DNA of 33,962 nt. It comes from an uncultured Bacteroidia bacterium. Its GTDB lineage: Bacteria; Bacteroidota; Bacteroidia; Bacteroidales; Prolixibacteraceae. The stretch covers positions 1-33,962 of the forward strand of contig CAIUUO010000253.1 in the NCBI GenBank assembly GCA_903902325.1. Reading direction: 5' to 3'. Each line of letters opens with the position of its first letter. Positions within the stretch are counted from its first letter, which is position 1. This document shows, piece by piece, positions 15,885 to 23,473 of this stretch. The notes under the pieces were generated by a model. The model was not told the DNA's origin, made no database searches, and saw only the letters and a program-made list of their open reading frames with translations. The position numbers were made by a program, and so were the translations under genes.

Positions 15885-16641
15885 CCACATTTTCCAATTT
15901 TCCAATTGTATCCGGGTAGCCTATATCCACAAGAAACAAGCCCTTGGCGGCGACGCTGGCGCCGGCGCTGCTGCGGTCCTTTTGATCGATCACCTTCCTG
16001 AAATCCTCAATGGTTTTCTTTCCCAATCCAACTTCCAGCAGGGTTCCAACAATGGCCCTAACCATGTTGCGCAGGAAACGGTCGGCCCGGATGGTAAAGA
16101 TGAGGTGATCGCCCATGTCTTCCCAAACTGCCTTGAATATCCTGCAATTGTTGGTCTTAACGTCACTGCCCAATTTGCTGAAACTGGTGAAATCCGTGTA
16201 TTCAAAAAGGGTTTGCGCTGCATCGTTCATCATGGCCAAGTCCAGATCACGGTTTTCCTTGTCGGCATATCTGAACGTAAAAGGATCCTTGTTGCGTGAA
16301 ATGTAATATTTGTATTCCCGGTAGGTGGCGTCAAACCTGGCATGGGCATCCGGCCTGACTTTAAAAATCTTCTGTACCGCGATGTCATTGGGAAGAAGAC
16401 AGTTCAATTTGAAAACTGTTTTTTCATCATCCAGGGAATCCAGGTTACTGTCAAAATGGGCGATGTAAAAAACGGCATGGACGCCAGTATCTGTTCGGCC
16501 GGCCCCTACCACCTCTACAGGTTCACGGCAAATGACGGAAAGAGTCTTTTCAACCTCCTCCTGGACCGAACGGGCATTCTGCTGAACCTGCCAGCCATGA
16601 TAGTTGGTTCCATCGTAAGAAAGCTGAACAAAATACCTCAT
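15877..16641 (-). CDS. truA: tRNA pseudouridine(38-40) synthase
   Basis: 254 residues, normal for TruA. It isomerises uridines 38, 39 and 40 in the anticodon arm of many tRNAs, without cofactor. Start RYFVQLSYDGTNYHGWQVQ is classical. The catalytic Asp51 is in GAGRTDTGVHA, and the second-domain motif RFLRNMVRAIVGTLLEVG is present near the C-terminus. Cytoplasmic. The last codons GAA ATG TGA run into the repeat element, so the terminal Met and stop are supplied by the repeat edge, and the end NVEM may vary between relatives. Promoter proposed at 16661-16688. Confidence 0.97.
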   Translation of the reverse strand: MRYFVQLSYDGTNYHGWQVQQNARSVQEEVEKTLSVICREPVEVVGAGRTDTGVHAVFYIAHFDSNLDSLDDEKTVFKLNCLLPNDIAVQKIFKVRPDAHARFDATYREYKYYISRNKDPFTFRYADKENRDLDLAMMNDAAQTLFEYTDFTSFSKLGSDVKTNNCRIFKAVWEDMGDHLIFTIRADRFLRNMVRAIVGTLLEVGLGKKTIEDFRKVIDQKDRSSAGASVAAKGLFLVDIGYPDTIGKLENVEM

Positions 16642-16660
16642 GATTACACTGATTTTTTAG

Positions 16661-16688
16661 CAAAATTACGCAAATAACCCTTCTACAA
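16661..16688 (-). promoter_or_regulatory. Promoter of truA
   Basis: Minus-strand TAATTTTG (16668-16661) matches TAnnTTTG; TTG (16688-16686) lies 17 nt upstream, at the edge of the repeat that flanks the GxxExxY gene. The start codon is 19 nt downstream. Confidence 0.5.
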
Positions 16689-16717
16689 CCACGAATTACA
16701 CCAATTACACGAATTTA
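16687..16717. repeat. Left flank repeat of the GxxExxY gene
   Basis: ACCACGAATTACACC followed by AATTACACGAATTT. It is the reverse complement of the repeat on the other side of the GxxExxY gene (17196-17226); the exact shared core is AATTCGTGTAATTGGTG in that orientation. It lies 19 nt beyond the gene's stop codon. Confidence 0.75.
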
Positions 16718-16735
16718 AGAAGAAATTATTTTGTG

Positions 16736-17122
16736 TCAGAGAATGAATCGTTTGAATTGTAGTGAGGTTTCACCGAAATTGAAAAGGAGACCCATTCGAA
16801 ATTTGGAAGCTTTCAAATAATTGAAAAGTTGAGCTTGGTGTATTTCTGTCAATTCACGGGCGGCTTTCAACTCTAGAACAATCTTACCACAACACACAAA
16901 ATCAGGGGTATGTTCTTTCTTCAGATATTTACCTATATATTGAATCTTCAGTCTCTTCTCCCTTTCAAAACTCAAGGCATTATCGACAAATTCCCTTTCC
17001 AATGCTTCCTGATAGATTGCCTCCTTAAATCCACACCCTAGTTGTTTATGTACATCCATGCAACAGCCAACAATCTGATAGCATTCGTCCCTGTAAATTA
17101 AATCGTCCTCTATTGTTCTCAT
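16736..17122 (-). CDS. GxxExxY family protein (PD-(D/E)XK nuclease fold)
   Basis: 128 residues. The family signature is GFKEAIYQEAL, residues 31-41. A PD-(D/E)XK-type active site is readable: Glu34, Asp74 in TPDFVCCGK and Glu84-Leu-Lys86 in VLELKAAREL, followed by HQAQLFNYLKAS, which matches the usual QLLNYLKA segment. All acidic residues are kept, so a metal-dependent nuclease is plausible, but no activity is established for the family as far as I know. No signal peptide. It stands alone and is bracketed by inverted copies of the ACACGAATT repeat within 20-75 nt on both sides, which suggests a link between gene and repeat (see findings). Intact. Confidence 0.9.
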   Translation of the reverse strand: MRTIEDDLIYRDECYQIVGCCMDVHKQLGCGFKEAIYQEALEREFVDNALSFEREKRLKIQYIGKYLKKEHTPDFVCCGKIVLELKAARELTEIHQAQLFNYLKASKFRMGLLFNFGETSLQFKRFIL

Positions 17123-17195
17123 TGGCAGTCAATTTATTGGTACCTACAAGTTACAGCAAACAAATCAGTTAAACGAAAAAATTCAATTTTTCTTA

Positions 17196-17345
17196 TAATT
17201 TGTGTAATTCGTGTAATTGGTGGTTAGGCCGGGGTTTGTTGTGCCAATTTGTGCTATTTGTGGTTAAGAAAGATTAATTTGGGTTCTTAATTCGTGTAAT
17301 TAGAGTAATTGGTGGTTAGGTCGGGTAATATTTGTGTTTATTTGT
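17196..17345. repeat. Right flank repeat cluster of the GxxExxY gene
   Basis: Three successive degenerate copies: 17196-17226 (TTTGTGTAATTCGTG, TAATTGGTGGTTA), 17229-17267 (TTGTGCCAATTTGTGC, ATTTGTGGTTA) and 17286-17320 (AATTCGTGTAATTAG, AATTGGTGGTTA), followed by a TTTGTGTTTATTTGT remnant. All are in the same orientation, inverted relative to 16687-16717. The 332-nt spacer has no other gene. Confidence 0.75.
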
Positions 17346-17406
17346 ATAATCTATATTGGTTAACATTTTTTAATAGATTCTTAATTTCATTAATGGATCA
17401 AAATAC

Positions 17407-17414
17407 TATTTTTG
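17407..17414 (+). promoter_or_regulatory. -7 promoter element of the moxR-bat operon
   Basis: TATTTTTG matches TAnnTTTG, 40 nt before ATG 17455. There is no TTTG at the -33 spacing. It is the best candidate upstream of the whole eight-gene cluster. Confidence 0.45.
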
Positions 17415-17454
17415 GTTCCGTTTTAACATTTTAAATAAAATCATCCTTAAGATT

Positions 17455-18450
17455 ATGGATCAAAAAGTAGATATTCGGGAATTGAACGAAAAAATCCAAC
17501 GCGAAAGTTCGTTTGTAGATCTTATCTCCATGGAGATGAACAAGGTCATCGTCGGTCAGAAACATTTGGTTGAAAGTTTACTTATCGGTTTATTGTCGGA
17601 TGGGCACATATTGCTTGAAGGGGTTCCGGGACTGGCGAAGACGCTGGCCATCAATACCCTTGCGCAAACCATCGATGCCAAATTCGCACGTATCCAGTTT
17701 ACCCCCGATCTTCTTCCCGCCGACTTGCTCGGAACGATGATTTACAGTCAGAAGAAAGAAGAGTTTATGGTCAGGAAAGGTCCCATCTTCACCAATTTTG
17801 TATTGGCTGATGAGATCAACCGTGCACCTGCCAAGGTTCAATCGGCGCTGCTCGAAGCGATGCAGGAGCGTCAGATCACGATTGGTGACCATACCTACAA
17901 ACTCGACAGCCTCTTCCTGGTCATGGCTACACAAAACCCTATCGAACAGGAAGGCACCTACCGTTTGCCGGAAGCACAAGTCGACCGTTTCATGCTGAAA
18001 GTAGTACTAAACTACCCAAAAAAGGAGGAAGAAAAACTGATCATACAGCTGAACCTGCTGAAGCAATTCCCAAAAGCGTCAGCTGTGGTTACGCCCGCCG
18101 ATATCATTCGCGCCAGGGATGTCGTTAAGGAAGTTTACATGGATGAAAAGATCCAGAAGTACATCATCGACATCGTATTCGCTACCCGCGAACCTGCCGA
18201 GCATGGTCTGGCCAAGTACAAGGAGATGATCACTTATGGCGCATCTCCGCGTGCTTCCATCAGCCTGGCACAGGCCTCAAAAGCCTATGCGTTCATCAAA
18301 CGCCGCGGTTACGTGATCCCTGAAGACATTCGTGCCGTCTGCCACGACGTATTGCGTCACCGTATCGGTCTGAGTTACGAAGCCGAAGCCAACAATCTCA
18401 CTGCAGAAGAGATCATCAGCGAGATCCTCAACACGGTAGAAGTACCTTAG
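17455..18450 (+). CDS. MoxR-family AAA+ ATPase
   Basis: 331 residues. Walker A is GVPGLAKT (56-63), Walker B is FVLADE (115-120) followed by the MoxR mark INRAPAKVQSALLEAMQERQ read in sequence order, then sensor 1 ATQNP and the GTYRLPEAQVDRF segment. MoxR proteins are cytoplasmic hexameric chaperones that mature or activate von Willebrand A proteins, often inserting metal cofactors; here the likely clients are the DUF58 protein, BatA and BatB encoded downstream. It is the first gene of the Bat operon. The 137-nt spacer to the next gene contains two short-period arrays, which may lower read-through or shape mRNA stability. Confidence 0.95.
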   Translation: MDQKVDIRELNEKIQRESSFVDLISMEMNKVIVGQKHLVESLLIGLLSDGHILLEGVPGLAKTLAINTLAQTIDAKFARIQFTPDLLPADLLGTMIYSQKKEEFMVRKGPIFTNFVLADEINRAPAKVQSALLEAMQERQITIGDHTYKLDSLFLVMATQNPIEQEGTYRLPEAQVDRFMLKVVLNYPKKEEEKLIIQLNLLKQFPKASAVVTPADIIRARDVVKEVYMDEKIQKYIIDIVFATREPAEHGLAKYKEMITYGASPRASISLAQASKAYAFIKRRGYVIPEDIRAVCHDVLRHRIGLSYEAEANNLTAEEIISEILNTVEVP

Positions 18451-18570
18451 TAGAGAGATGAGCTATAAGAGATGAGATATGAGATTTAAAAACACAAATC
18501 TTGTCTTCCATAACTTTAGGCAATTTAGGCACTCTAGTCACTTTAGGCACTTCTCGTTAGTGCTTTGATT
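18451..18570. repeat. Two short-period arrays between moxR and the DUF58 gene
   Basis: 18451-18487 is a GAGATGAG-like array joined directly to the moxR stop codon. 18513-18552 is an array of period 9 with unit TTTAGGCAC (TTTAGGCAA, TTTAGGCAC, TAGTCAC, TTTAGGCAC), the same unit as in the batC-batD spacer (23396-23445). Confidence 0.75.
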
Positions 18571-18587
18571 TAACCAATATATCACTT

Positions 18588-19469
18588 GTGGAAGCAACTG
18601 AATTATTAAAGAAAGTCCGTAAAATCGAGATAAAAACGCGTGGCCTTTCCCGGAACATCTTTGCGGGAGAGTACCACAGCGCATTCAAGGGTCGTGGTAT
18701 GGCATTCAGCGAGGTTCGCGAGTACCAGTTCGGGGATGACATCCGCAACATCGACTGGAATGTGACGGCCCGTTATAGTCACCCGTTCGTCAAGATTTTC
18801 GAAGAGGAACGTGAGTTAACGGTGATGTTGCTCATTGATGTGAGCGGATCGAACGATTTTGGTACCGTAGGCCGGATGAAGCAGCAATTGATTACAGAAA
18901 TTGCCGCGATACTTTCCTTTTCAGCTATTTCGAACAACGATAAAATCGGCGTCATCTTCTTTTCCGATCGGATTGAAAAATTCATCCCTCCAAAAAAGGG
19001 ACGCACGCATACACTACGTATCATCCGCGAATTGATCGAGTTCCAGGGAGAATCCCGCAAGACCAACCTGCCACTGGCATTACAGTATCTCACTAATGCT
19101 ATGAAGAGGCACGTTACTGCCTTCCTGATCTCAGACTTCATGGATCAGAACGCCGGCATGGAACAGGCTCTCTCAATCGCCAACAACAAGCATGACTTGG
19201 TTGCCCTTCATATTTACGATGAGAGGGAAACAGAACTTCCCTCCGTGGGGATGATCAAGCTCAAGGATGCCGAAACAGGTGAATATATCTGGGTTGATAC
19301 TTCGAGCAGTTCGGTTCGCAAAAGTTACCTTTTCCATTGGCTTAATTCGAGAAAAGAGATGGAAACCCTTTTAAAGAAGACCGGAATCGATTTTGTCAGT
19401 ATCAATACGAGAGAAGATTATGTCAAATCGCTGGTTGCGCTTTTCAAGAAAAGAGAACACAAACTTTGA
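18588..19469 (+). CDS. DUF58 domain protein (vWA-like), Bat operon
   Basis: 293 residues, GTG start chosen because the family begins E(T/A)xELLKKVRKIEIKTRGL and no ATG fits. DUF58 mark: FAGEYHSAFKGRGMAFSEVR and QFGDDIRNIDWNVTARY. A von Willebrand A-like fold follows with the metal-site start LLIDVSGSNDFG (82-93). No signal peptide or membrane segment, so this member is cytoplasmic, unlike the membrane-bound BatA and BatB. It is a usual partner of MoxR. The next gene starts 8 nt after its stop, so cotranscription is very likely. Role in the Bat system: contributes to envelope stress or oxygen tolerance in Bacteroides and spirochetes by an unclear mechanism. Confidence 0.93.
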   Translation: MEATELLKKVRKIEIKTRGLSRNIFAGEYHSAFKGRGMAFSEVREYQFGDDIRNIDWNVTARYSHPFVKIFEEERELTVMLLIDVSGSNDFGTVGRMKQQLITEIAAILSFSAISNNDKIGVIFFSDRIEKFIPPKKGRTHTLRIIRELIEFQGESRKTNLPLALQYLTNAMKRHVTAFLISDFMDQNAGMEQALSIANNKHDLVALHIYDERETELPSVGMIKLKDAETGEYIWVDTSSSSVRKSYLFHWLNSRKEMETLLKKTGIDFVSINTREDYVKSLVALFKKREHKL

Positions 19470-19477
19470 TTTAAATT

Positions 19478-20503
19478 ATGTTTAAACTGAAATATATCCT
19501 GATCTTATTGATTCTTCTGCCGTCCATCAAGCCGGTCATGGCTCAGCAGGTCAAGGTGAGCAGTTCCCTGGAAAGGGATTCCATCTGGCTGGGTGACCAG
19601 ATCAAGATGATCCTTGTCGCCGAATATCCTGTTGGGACCAAACTGACATTTCCTGAGTTGAAAGATAGTCTGGGCTATGGGGTTGAAGTGGTTTCCAGGT
19701 CTGCGAGGGACTCTTCCAAACTGGACGGCAGCACCTTGCAGATGCGTCAGAGTTACATCATCACCGCCTTCGACAGCGGACCTCATCCAATCAAACCTTT
19801 TTTATTCGTTGGTCAAACCAGGATTACTCCCGACACCCTTCGCAGCAATACACTTTCGCTGTTCGTGAAAGTACCCAATGTGGATCTGAAAAAAGGTTTT
19901 GCCGATATCAAGAAACCTTATGGGGCACCTGTCACTTTCAAGGAAATTGCACCCTGGATCATTGGATTTATTCTTCTGGCAACTATTCTCTTCCTGATTA
20001 TCTATGCCATCAACAGAAGAAAAAAGAACATTCCATTGTTCAGTCTGCCTGCCAAGCCCAAACTACCGCCTCATGTGGTAGCATTGAGCGAACTTGACAG
20101 GCTGAAGGAAGAACAACTCTGGCAACACGACAAGGTAAAGGATTATTATACCCGACTGACAGACATCCTCAGGGTTTACCTGGAGGAAAGGTATTCGGTA
20201 CCAGCCATGGAACAGACTACCTATGAGATCCTCTCGGAGTTCAAGGGAGAAAATTCCCAGATCAAGGGAAAACTCTTCACCGGATTACAGAAAACACTGG
20301 ATACTGCAGATCTTGTAAAATTTGCAAAATATACTCCGCTGGCCGACGAAAACCATTTCGTTCTGGTGCAGGCTTATAACCTTGTGGAGGAGACCAAGCC
20401 CGAAATGCCTGTTGAAGCTGCTAAAAAAACAGTTTCTCAGCCACAGGAGGTTTCGGAGGAGAAAGTTATTTCAGGTTCCAACGAAATAAATGAGCAGCCA
20501 TGA
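19478..20503 (+). CDS. Bat-operon membrane protein (BatD/DUF4381-like)
   Basis: 341 residues. Signal peptide 1-22 ending VMAQQ, a periplasmic beta-rich region (23-155, with the pattern TFPELKDSLGYGVEVVS typical of BatD-like N-domains), one membrane segment at about 158-178 (WIIGFILLATILFLIIYAI), then a basic cytoplasmic region of 160 residues. The helical part around 195-300 (LKEEQLWQHDKVKDYYTRL, LRVYLEERYSVPAMEQTT) resembles the tail of BatD and of DUF4381 proteins. It always sits between DUF58 and BatA in Bacteroidota Bat operons, as far as I know, and may anchor the vWA proteins. The stop overlaps the BatA start by 4 nt (ATGA at 20500-20503). No enzymatic motif. Confidence 0.85.
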   Translation: MFKLKYILILLILLPSIKPVMAQQVKVSSSLERDSIWLGDQIKMILVAEYPVGTKLTFPELKDSLGYGVEVVSRSARDSSKLDGSTLQMRQSYIITAFDSGPHPIKPFLFVGQTRITPDTLRSNTLSLFVKVPNVDLKKGFADIKKPYGAPVTFKEIAPWIIGFILLATILFLIIYAINRRKKNIPLFSLPAKPKLPPHVVALSELDRLKEEQLWQHDKVKDYYTRLTDILRVYLEERYSVPAMEQTTYEILSEFKGENSQIKGKLFTGLQKTLDTADLVKFAKYTPLADENHFVLVQAYNLVEETKPEMPVEAAKKTVSQPQEVSEEKVISGSNEINEQP

Positions 20504-21492
20504 ACAGTATCACATTTGCACGACCCGATTATTTTTATCTGCTGCTGATACTGATTCCGATTATCGGATGGTACATTTGGAAGCAAAGGAAATCGAGCGC
20601 CAGCATGAGAATTTCGTCTGTTGCTCCTTTTGTGGGTTCCCCAAAAACCTGGAAGCACTATCTGCGCCATACACTATTTGCGTTACAACTTGTTGTGCTG
20701 TCGTTGCTGATTGCAGCAATGGCCAAGCCACAATCTTCCAGCAGCTGGCGCAATCAAACCATCGAGGGGATTGACATCGTTATTGCGCTGGATATTTCCG
20801 GATCGATGCTGGCGCGTGATTTCCAGCCAAACCGACTGGAAGCAGCCAAAAACGTCGCCAGCGAATTTATCGCCGGCCGGGAATTCGACAGAATGGGACT
20901 CGTGATTTTCTCCGCCGAGAGTTTTACGCAATGCCCGCTGACGACCGACCGCGCCGTCCTGCTCAACCTCTTTCACAACATCGAAAGTGGTATGATTGAA
21001 GACGGTACCGCAATCGGACTCGGACTGGCAAATGCCGTTTCGAGGCTAAAGGACAGCGAGGCCAAAAGCAGGGTCATCATCCTACTTACCGACGGTGAAA
21101 ACAACAGGGGCGAAATAGCCCCGATTACCGCGGCAGAAATAGCCAAGACTTTCGGTATCCGTGTTTACACTATTGGCATTGGAACCATCGGCACTGCTCC
21201 CTTCCCGGTGCAGACGCCCTTTGGCATCCAGATGAGGGATATTGAAGTCAAGATTGATGAAAAGACCCTGCAATCCATCGCCACGCTGACGGACGGAAAA
21301 TATTTCAGGGCCACAAACAACCTGAAACTGGCCGAAATCTACAAGGAAATCGACAGACTAGAGAAGTCTAAGATTGACAGCAAAGAGCTGAACTCCAAAA
21401 CTGAAGAGTACAAGCGATACGCTGTTCCGGCCCTGCTTCTTGCGCTGGCCATGTTGTTTCTTCAGCTTACCTATTTCAGAAAATTACCCTAA
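20500..21492 (+). CDS. batA: BatA, membrane-bound von Willebrand factor A protein
   Basis: 330 residues. Two N-terminal membrane segments (about 11-27 and 58-74), a vWA domain (90-290) and a third membrane segment near the C-terminus (309-326). The MIDAS metal site is complete: DISGS (98-102), Thr in the DGTAIG segment, and Asp in LLTDGENNRG. N-terminal FARPDYFYLLLIL is the usual BatA/BatB start. The vWA domain is expected to face the periplasm or cytoplasm between TM2 and TM3; the topology was not proven. It should work as a heteromeric vWA platform with BatB and be activated by MoxR. Translationally coupled to the upstream gene by a 4-nt overlap; BatB follows after 20 nt. Confidence 0.95.
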   Translation: MNSITFARPDYFYLLLILIPIIGWYIWKQRKSSASMRISSVAPFVGSPKTWKHYLRHTLFALQLVVLSLLIAAMAKPQSSSSWRNQTIEGIDIVIALDISGSMLARDFQPNRLEAAKNVASEFIAGREFDRMGLVIFSAESFTQCPLTTDRAVLLNLFHNIESGMIEDGTAIGLGLANAVSRLKDSEAKSRVIILLTDGENNRGEIAPITAAEIAKTFGIRVYTIGIGTIGTAPFPVQTPFGIQMRDIEVKIDEKTLQSIATLTDGKYFRATNNLKLAEIYKEIDRLEKSKIDSKELNSKTEEYKRYAVPALLLALAMLFLQLTYFRKLP

Positions 21493-21512
21493 CGCACTGA
21501 CAATAAAAATAT

Positions 21513-22559
21513 ATGGATTCGTTTAGATTCGCTCATCCCGAATATTTCTATATCTTTCTGGTTCTCCCTGCGCTGGTGTTCCTATTTCTTTTCAACAGGA
21601 TCGTCCGGACCAGGAACCTAAAGAGTTTCGGTGATCCGGCACTGCTGGAACAACTGATGCCCAGTATATCTGCCGGAAGGCCCATCATCAAATTTGGGGT
21701 TTGGCTGCTGGCTGTTTCCTGCCTGATCACCGCCCTTGCACAACCGCAGTTCGGTTCAAAGCTGACCCTCACCAAACGGAAGGGCGTTGAACTGATCATT
21801 GCCCTGGATGTATCGAACAGCATGAAAGCCCAGGACATCAAGCCCAACAGGCTGGAGCGTGCCAAGAGGGCCATCGCAAAACTTACCGAAAGACTTAAAA
21901 ACGACAAGATTGGATTGGTTGTATTTGCAGGCCAAGCCTATGTGCAACTGCCTATTACCTCCGATTATTCTTCCGCTAAATTATTCCTGGAATCCATCAC
22001 AACAGATGTGGTGCCGGTTCAGGGTACTGCCATTGGCGCTGCCATTGAGATGGCTACGAAATCATTCTCTCCCAGCTTTCAGGGAAGTAAGGCCATCATC
22101 GTGATTACGGATGGTGAAAACCACGAAGATGACGCTGTCGGTGCAGCCAAGAAGGCTCAGGAAAAGGGAATAACAGTACATACAATAGGCATGGGACTTC
22201 CCCAGGGAGCTCCCATCCCGATTACCGAGGGAAGCAGCGATTTCCTGAAGGACAAATCCGGGAGCATCGTGGTAACCAAACTGGATGAACCGATGCTTAC
22301 ACAGATTGCACAGGCAGGTGGTGGTTCCTACATTCGGGCGAACAATGCGGAAGTTGGACTGAACAATCTCTTCAACGAGATCGAGAAAATGCAGAAAACA
22401 GAAATGGAATCCCGCGAATATTCTGAATACAACGATCAGTTTCCACTATTCCTGACTCTGGCTTTTGTACTGATTCTGCTTGACTTCCTGATTCTCGACA
22501 GGAAAAACAAATGGCTTCGGAACTTCAGGTTATTTGGAACTCAAAAACAACTAGTATGA
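21513..22559 (+). CDS. batB: BatB, membrane-bound von Willebrand factor A protein
   Basis: 348 residues, paralogous to BatA. N-terminal FAHPEYFYIFLVL and a second segment around 60-76 span the membrane; a third lies at 318-334 (FPLFLTLAFVLILLDFLIL). MIDAS residues: DVSNS (99-103), the QGTAIGAAI segment, and ITDGENHED. All metal-binding positions are kept, so both vWA proteins of the operon can bind a divalent ion. The C-terminus is basic. Its stop overlaps the BatC start (ATGA at 22556-22559), which couples the vWA protein with its TPR partner. Distinguished from BatA by order in the operon and by the DVSNS motif. Confidence 0.95.
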   Translation: MDSFRFAHPEYFYIFLVLPALVFLFLFNRIVRTRNLKSFGDPALLEQLMPSISAGRPIIKFGVWLLAVSCLITALAQPQFGSKLTLTKRKGVELIIALDVSNSMKAQDIKPNRLERAKRAIAKLTERLKNDKIGLVVFAGQAYVQLPITSDYSSAKLFLESITTDVVPVQGTAIGAAIEMATKSFSPSFQGSKAIIVITDGENHEDDAVGAAKKAQEKGITVHTIGMGLPQGAPIPITEGSSDFLKDKSGSIVVTKLDEPMLTQIAQAGGGSYIRANNAEVGLNNLFNEIEKMQKTEMESREYSEYNDQFPLFLTLAFVLILLDFLILDRKNKWLRNFRLFGTQKQLV

Positions 22560-23329
22560 AGCAATATATTTTAACCCTATTTATGCTGATTTCCGGATTT
22601 GTGCTCTATGCACAGAAGGAACGTAAGTTTGTCAGGGAAGGAAATCAAATGTATGAGCTTGGCCTGAAAGATACCGCCAAACTCGACACCATCAGTTTTG
22701 GAAAGGCTGAGGTTGCCTACCGCCGGGCGTTGGAGATCAAACCTGAAGATCATCAGTGGCAGTTCAACCTTGCCGACGCGCTGTACAAACAGAAAAAAGC
22801 GGATGAATCGGCCAAAGAGTTCGAGAATATCGCAGAAAAAACTGAACTGCCTATCGACAAGGCCAAGGCTTTTCACAACATGGGAAATTCCTATCTTGTT
22901 CAGAAAAAACTGGATGAGAGTATTGCCACGTACAAAAAGGCACTGCGCATCGCTCCAAACGACAAGGAGACCAAGTACAATCTTGCCTATGCCATGAAGA
23001 TGAAGAAGGAGGACGAGAAGAAAAAGCAGCAAAACAAGGACAAAGACAAGGATAAAAACAAAGATAAAGACAAGGATAAGGACAAAAATAAGGACCAGAA
23101 CAAAGATCAGAACAAGGATCAAAATAAGGACCAGAATAAACAAAATAAGGATCAGAACAAGGATCAGCAAAAAGATCAGCAGCAACAGCAACCTCCGCCG
23201 AAAATATCCAAGCAGAATGCTGAGCAGATGCTTCAGGCCTTAGAAAACGATGAGAAACAGACCCAGGAAAAAGTCAAAAAATTCCAGGCGCTAAAGGCAG
23301 AGAAAAGGAATGTGGACAAGAATTGGTAA
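22556..23329 (+). CDS. batC: BatC, TPR protein with Lys/Asp/Asn/Gln-rich linker
   Basis: 257 residues. The ATG at 22556 is chosen because it gives a signal peptide (MKQYILTLFMLISGFVLYAQ) and the usual 4-nt overlap with batB; a start further upstream would run inside batB. TPR units cover 45-145 (VAYRRALEIKPEDHQWQFNLA, AFHNMGNSYLVQKKLDES). Residues 151-216 are a low-complexity run of KD, KN and QN dipeptides and tripeptides followed by polyGln and Pro-Pro-Pro. The last 40 residues form an amphipathic helix with the BatC mark ISKQNAEQMLQALENDEK. Exported, periplasmic. BatB and BatC of Leptospira and Bacteroides are thought to act together. The linker DNA is repetitive and likely to vary in length. 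Confidence 0.92.
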   Translation: MKQYILTLFMLISGFVLYAQKERKFVREGNQMYELGLKDTAKLDTISFGKAEVAYRRALEIKPEDHQWQFNLADALYKQKKADESAKEFENIAEKTELPIDKAKAFHNMGNSYLVQKKLDESIATYKKALRIAPNDKETKYNLAYAMKMKKEDEKKKQQNKDKDKDKNKDKDKDKDKNKDQNKDQNKDQNKDQNKQNKDQNKDQQKDQQQQQPPPKISKQNAEQMLQALENDEKQTQEKVKKFQALKAEKRNVDKNW

Positions 23330-23330
23330 A

Positions 23331-23446
23331 GAAAGTGCCTAAAGTATTTAAAGTGCCTAGTGTGCCTAAAGTACTTGGCTACAAATTTAAATAGTGCGTA
23401 ACTTTAGGCACTTTAAATACTTTAGGCATTTTAGGCACTCGATGCC
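23331..23446. repeat. Long hairpin of period-9 arrays between batC and batD
   Basis: Left arm 23333-23377 (GTGCCTAAAGTATTTAAA and further units) and right arm 23396-23445 are inverted copies; about 24 nt match without gap (core TAAAGTATTTAAAGTGCC). The loop is about 20 nt. The left arm begins 3 nt after the batC stop. The unit equals the one at 18513-18552. Confidence 0.85.
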
Positions 23447-23473
23447 AAAAGATAAAAAATAGATTATATAGAC

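Noticed and set aside
15850-16299. 149-residue frame on the plus strand opposite truA
   Set aside because: Entirely antisense to truA, with low-complexity start from the repeat edge.
16687-17345. CRISPR array
   Set aside because: The copies are degenerate, not evenly spaced by unique spacers, and occur in both orientations around a gene; no cas gene is nearby.
22577-23191. 204-residue reading frame opposite batC, rich in Leu, Ile and Val
   Set aside because: It is the complement of the Lys/Asp/Asn-rich repeat of BatC; the hydrophobic pattern is a translation artefact.
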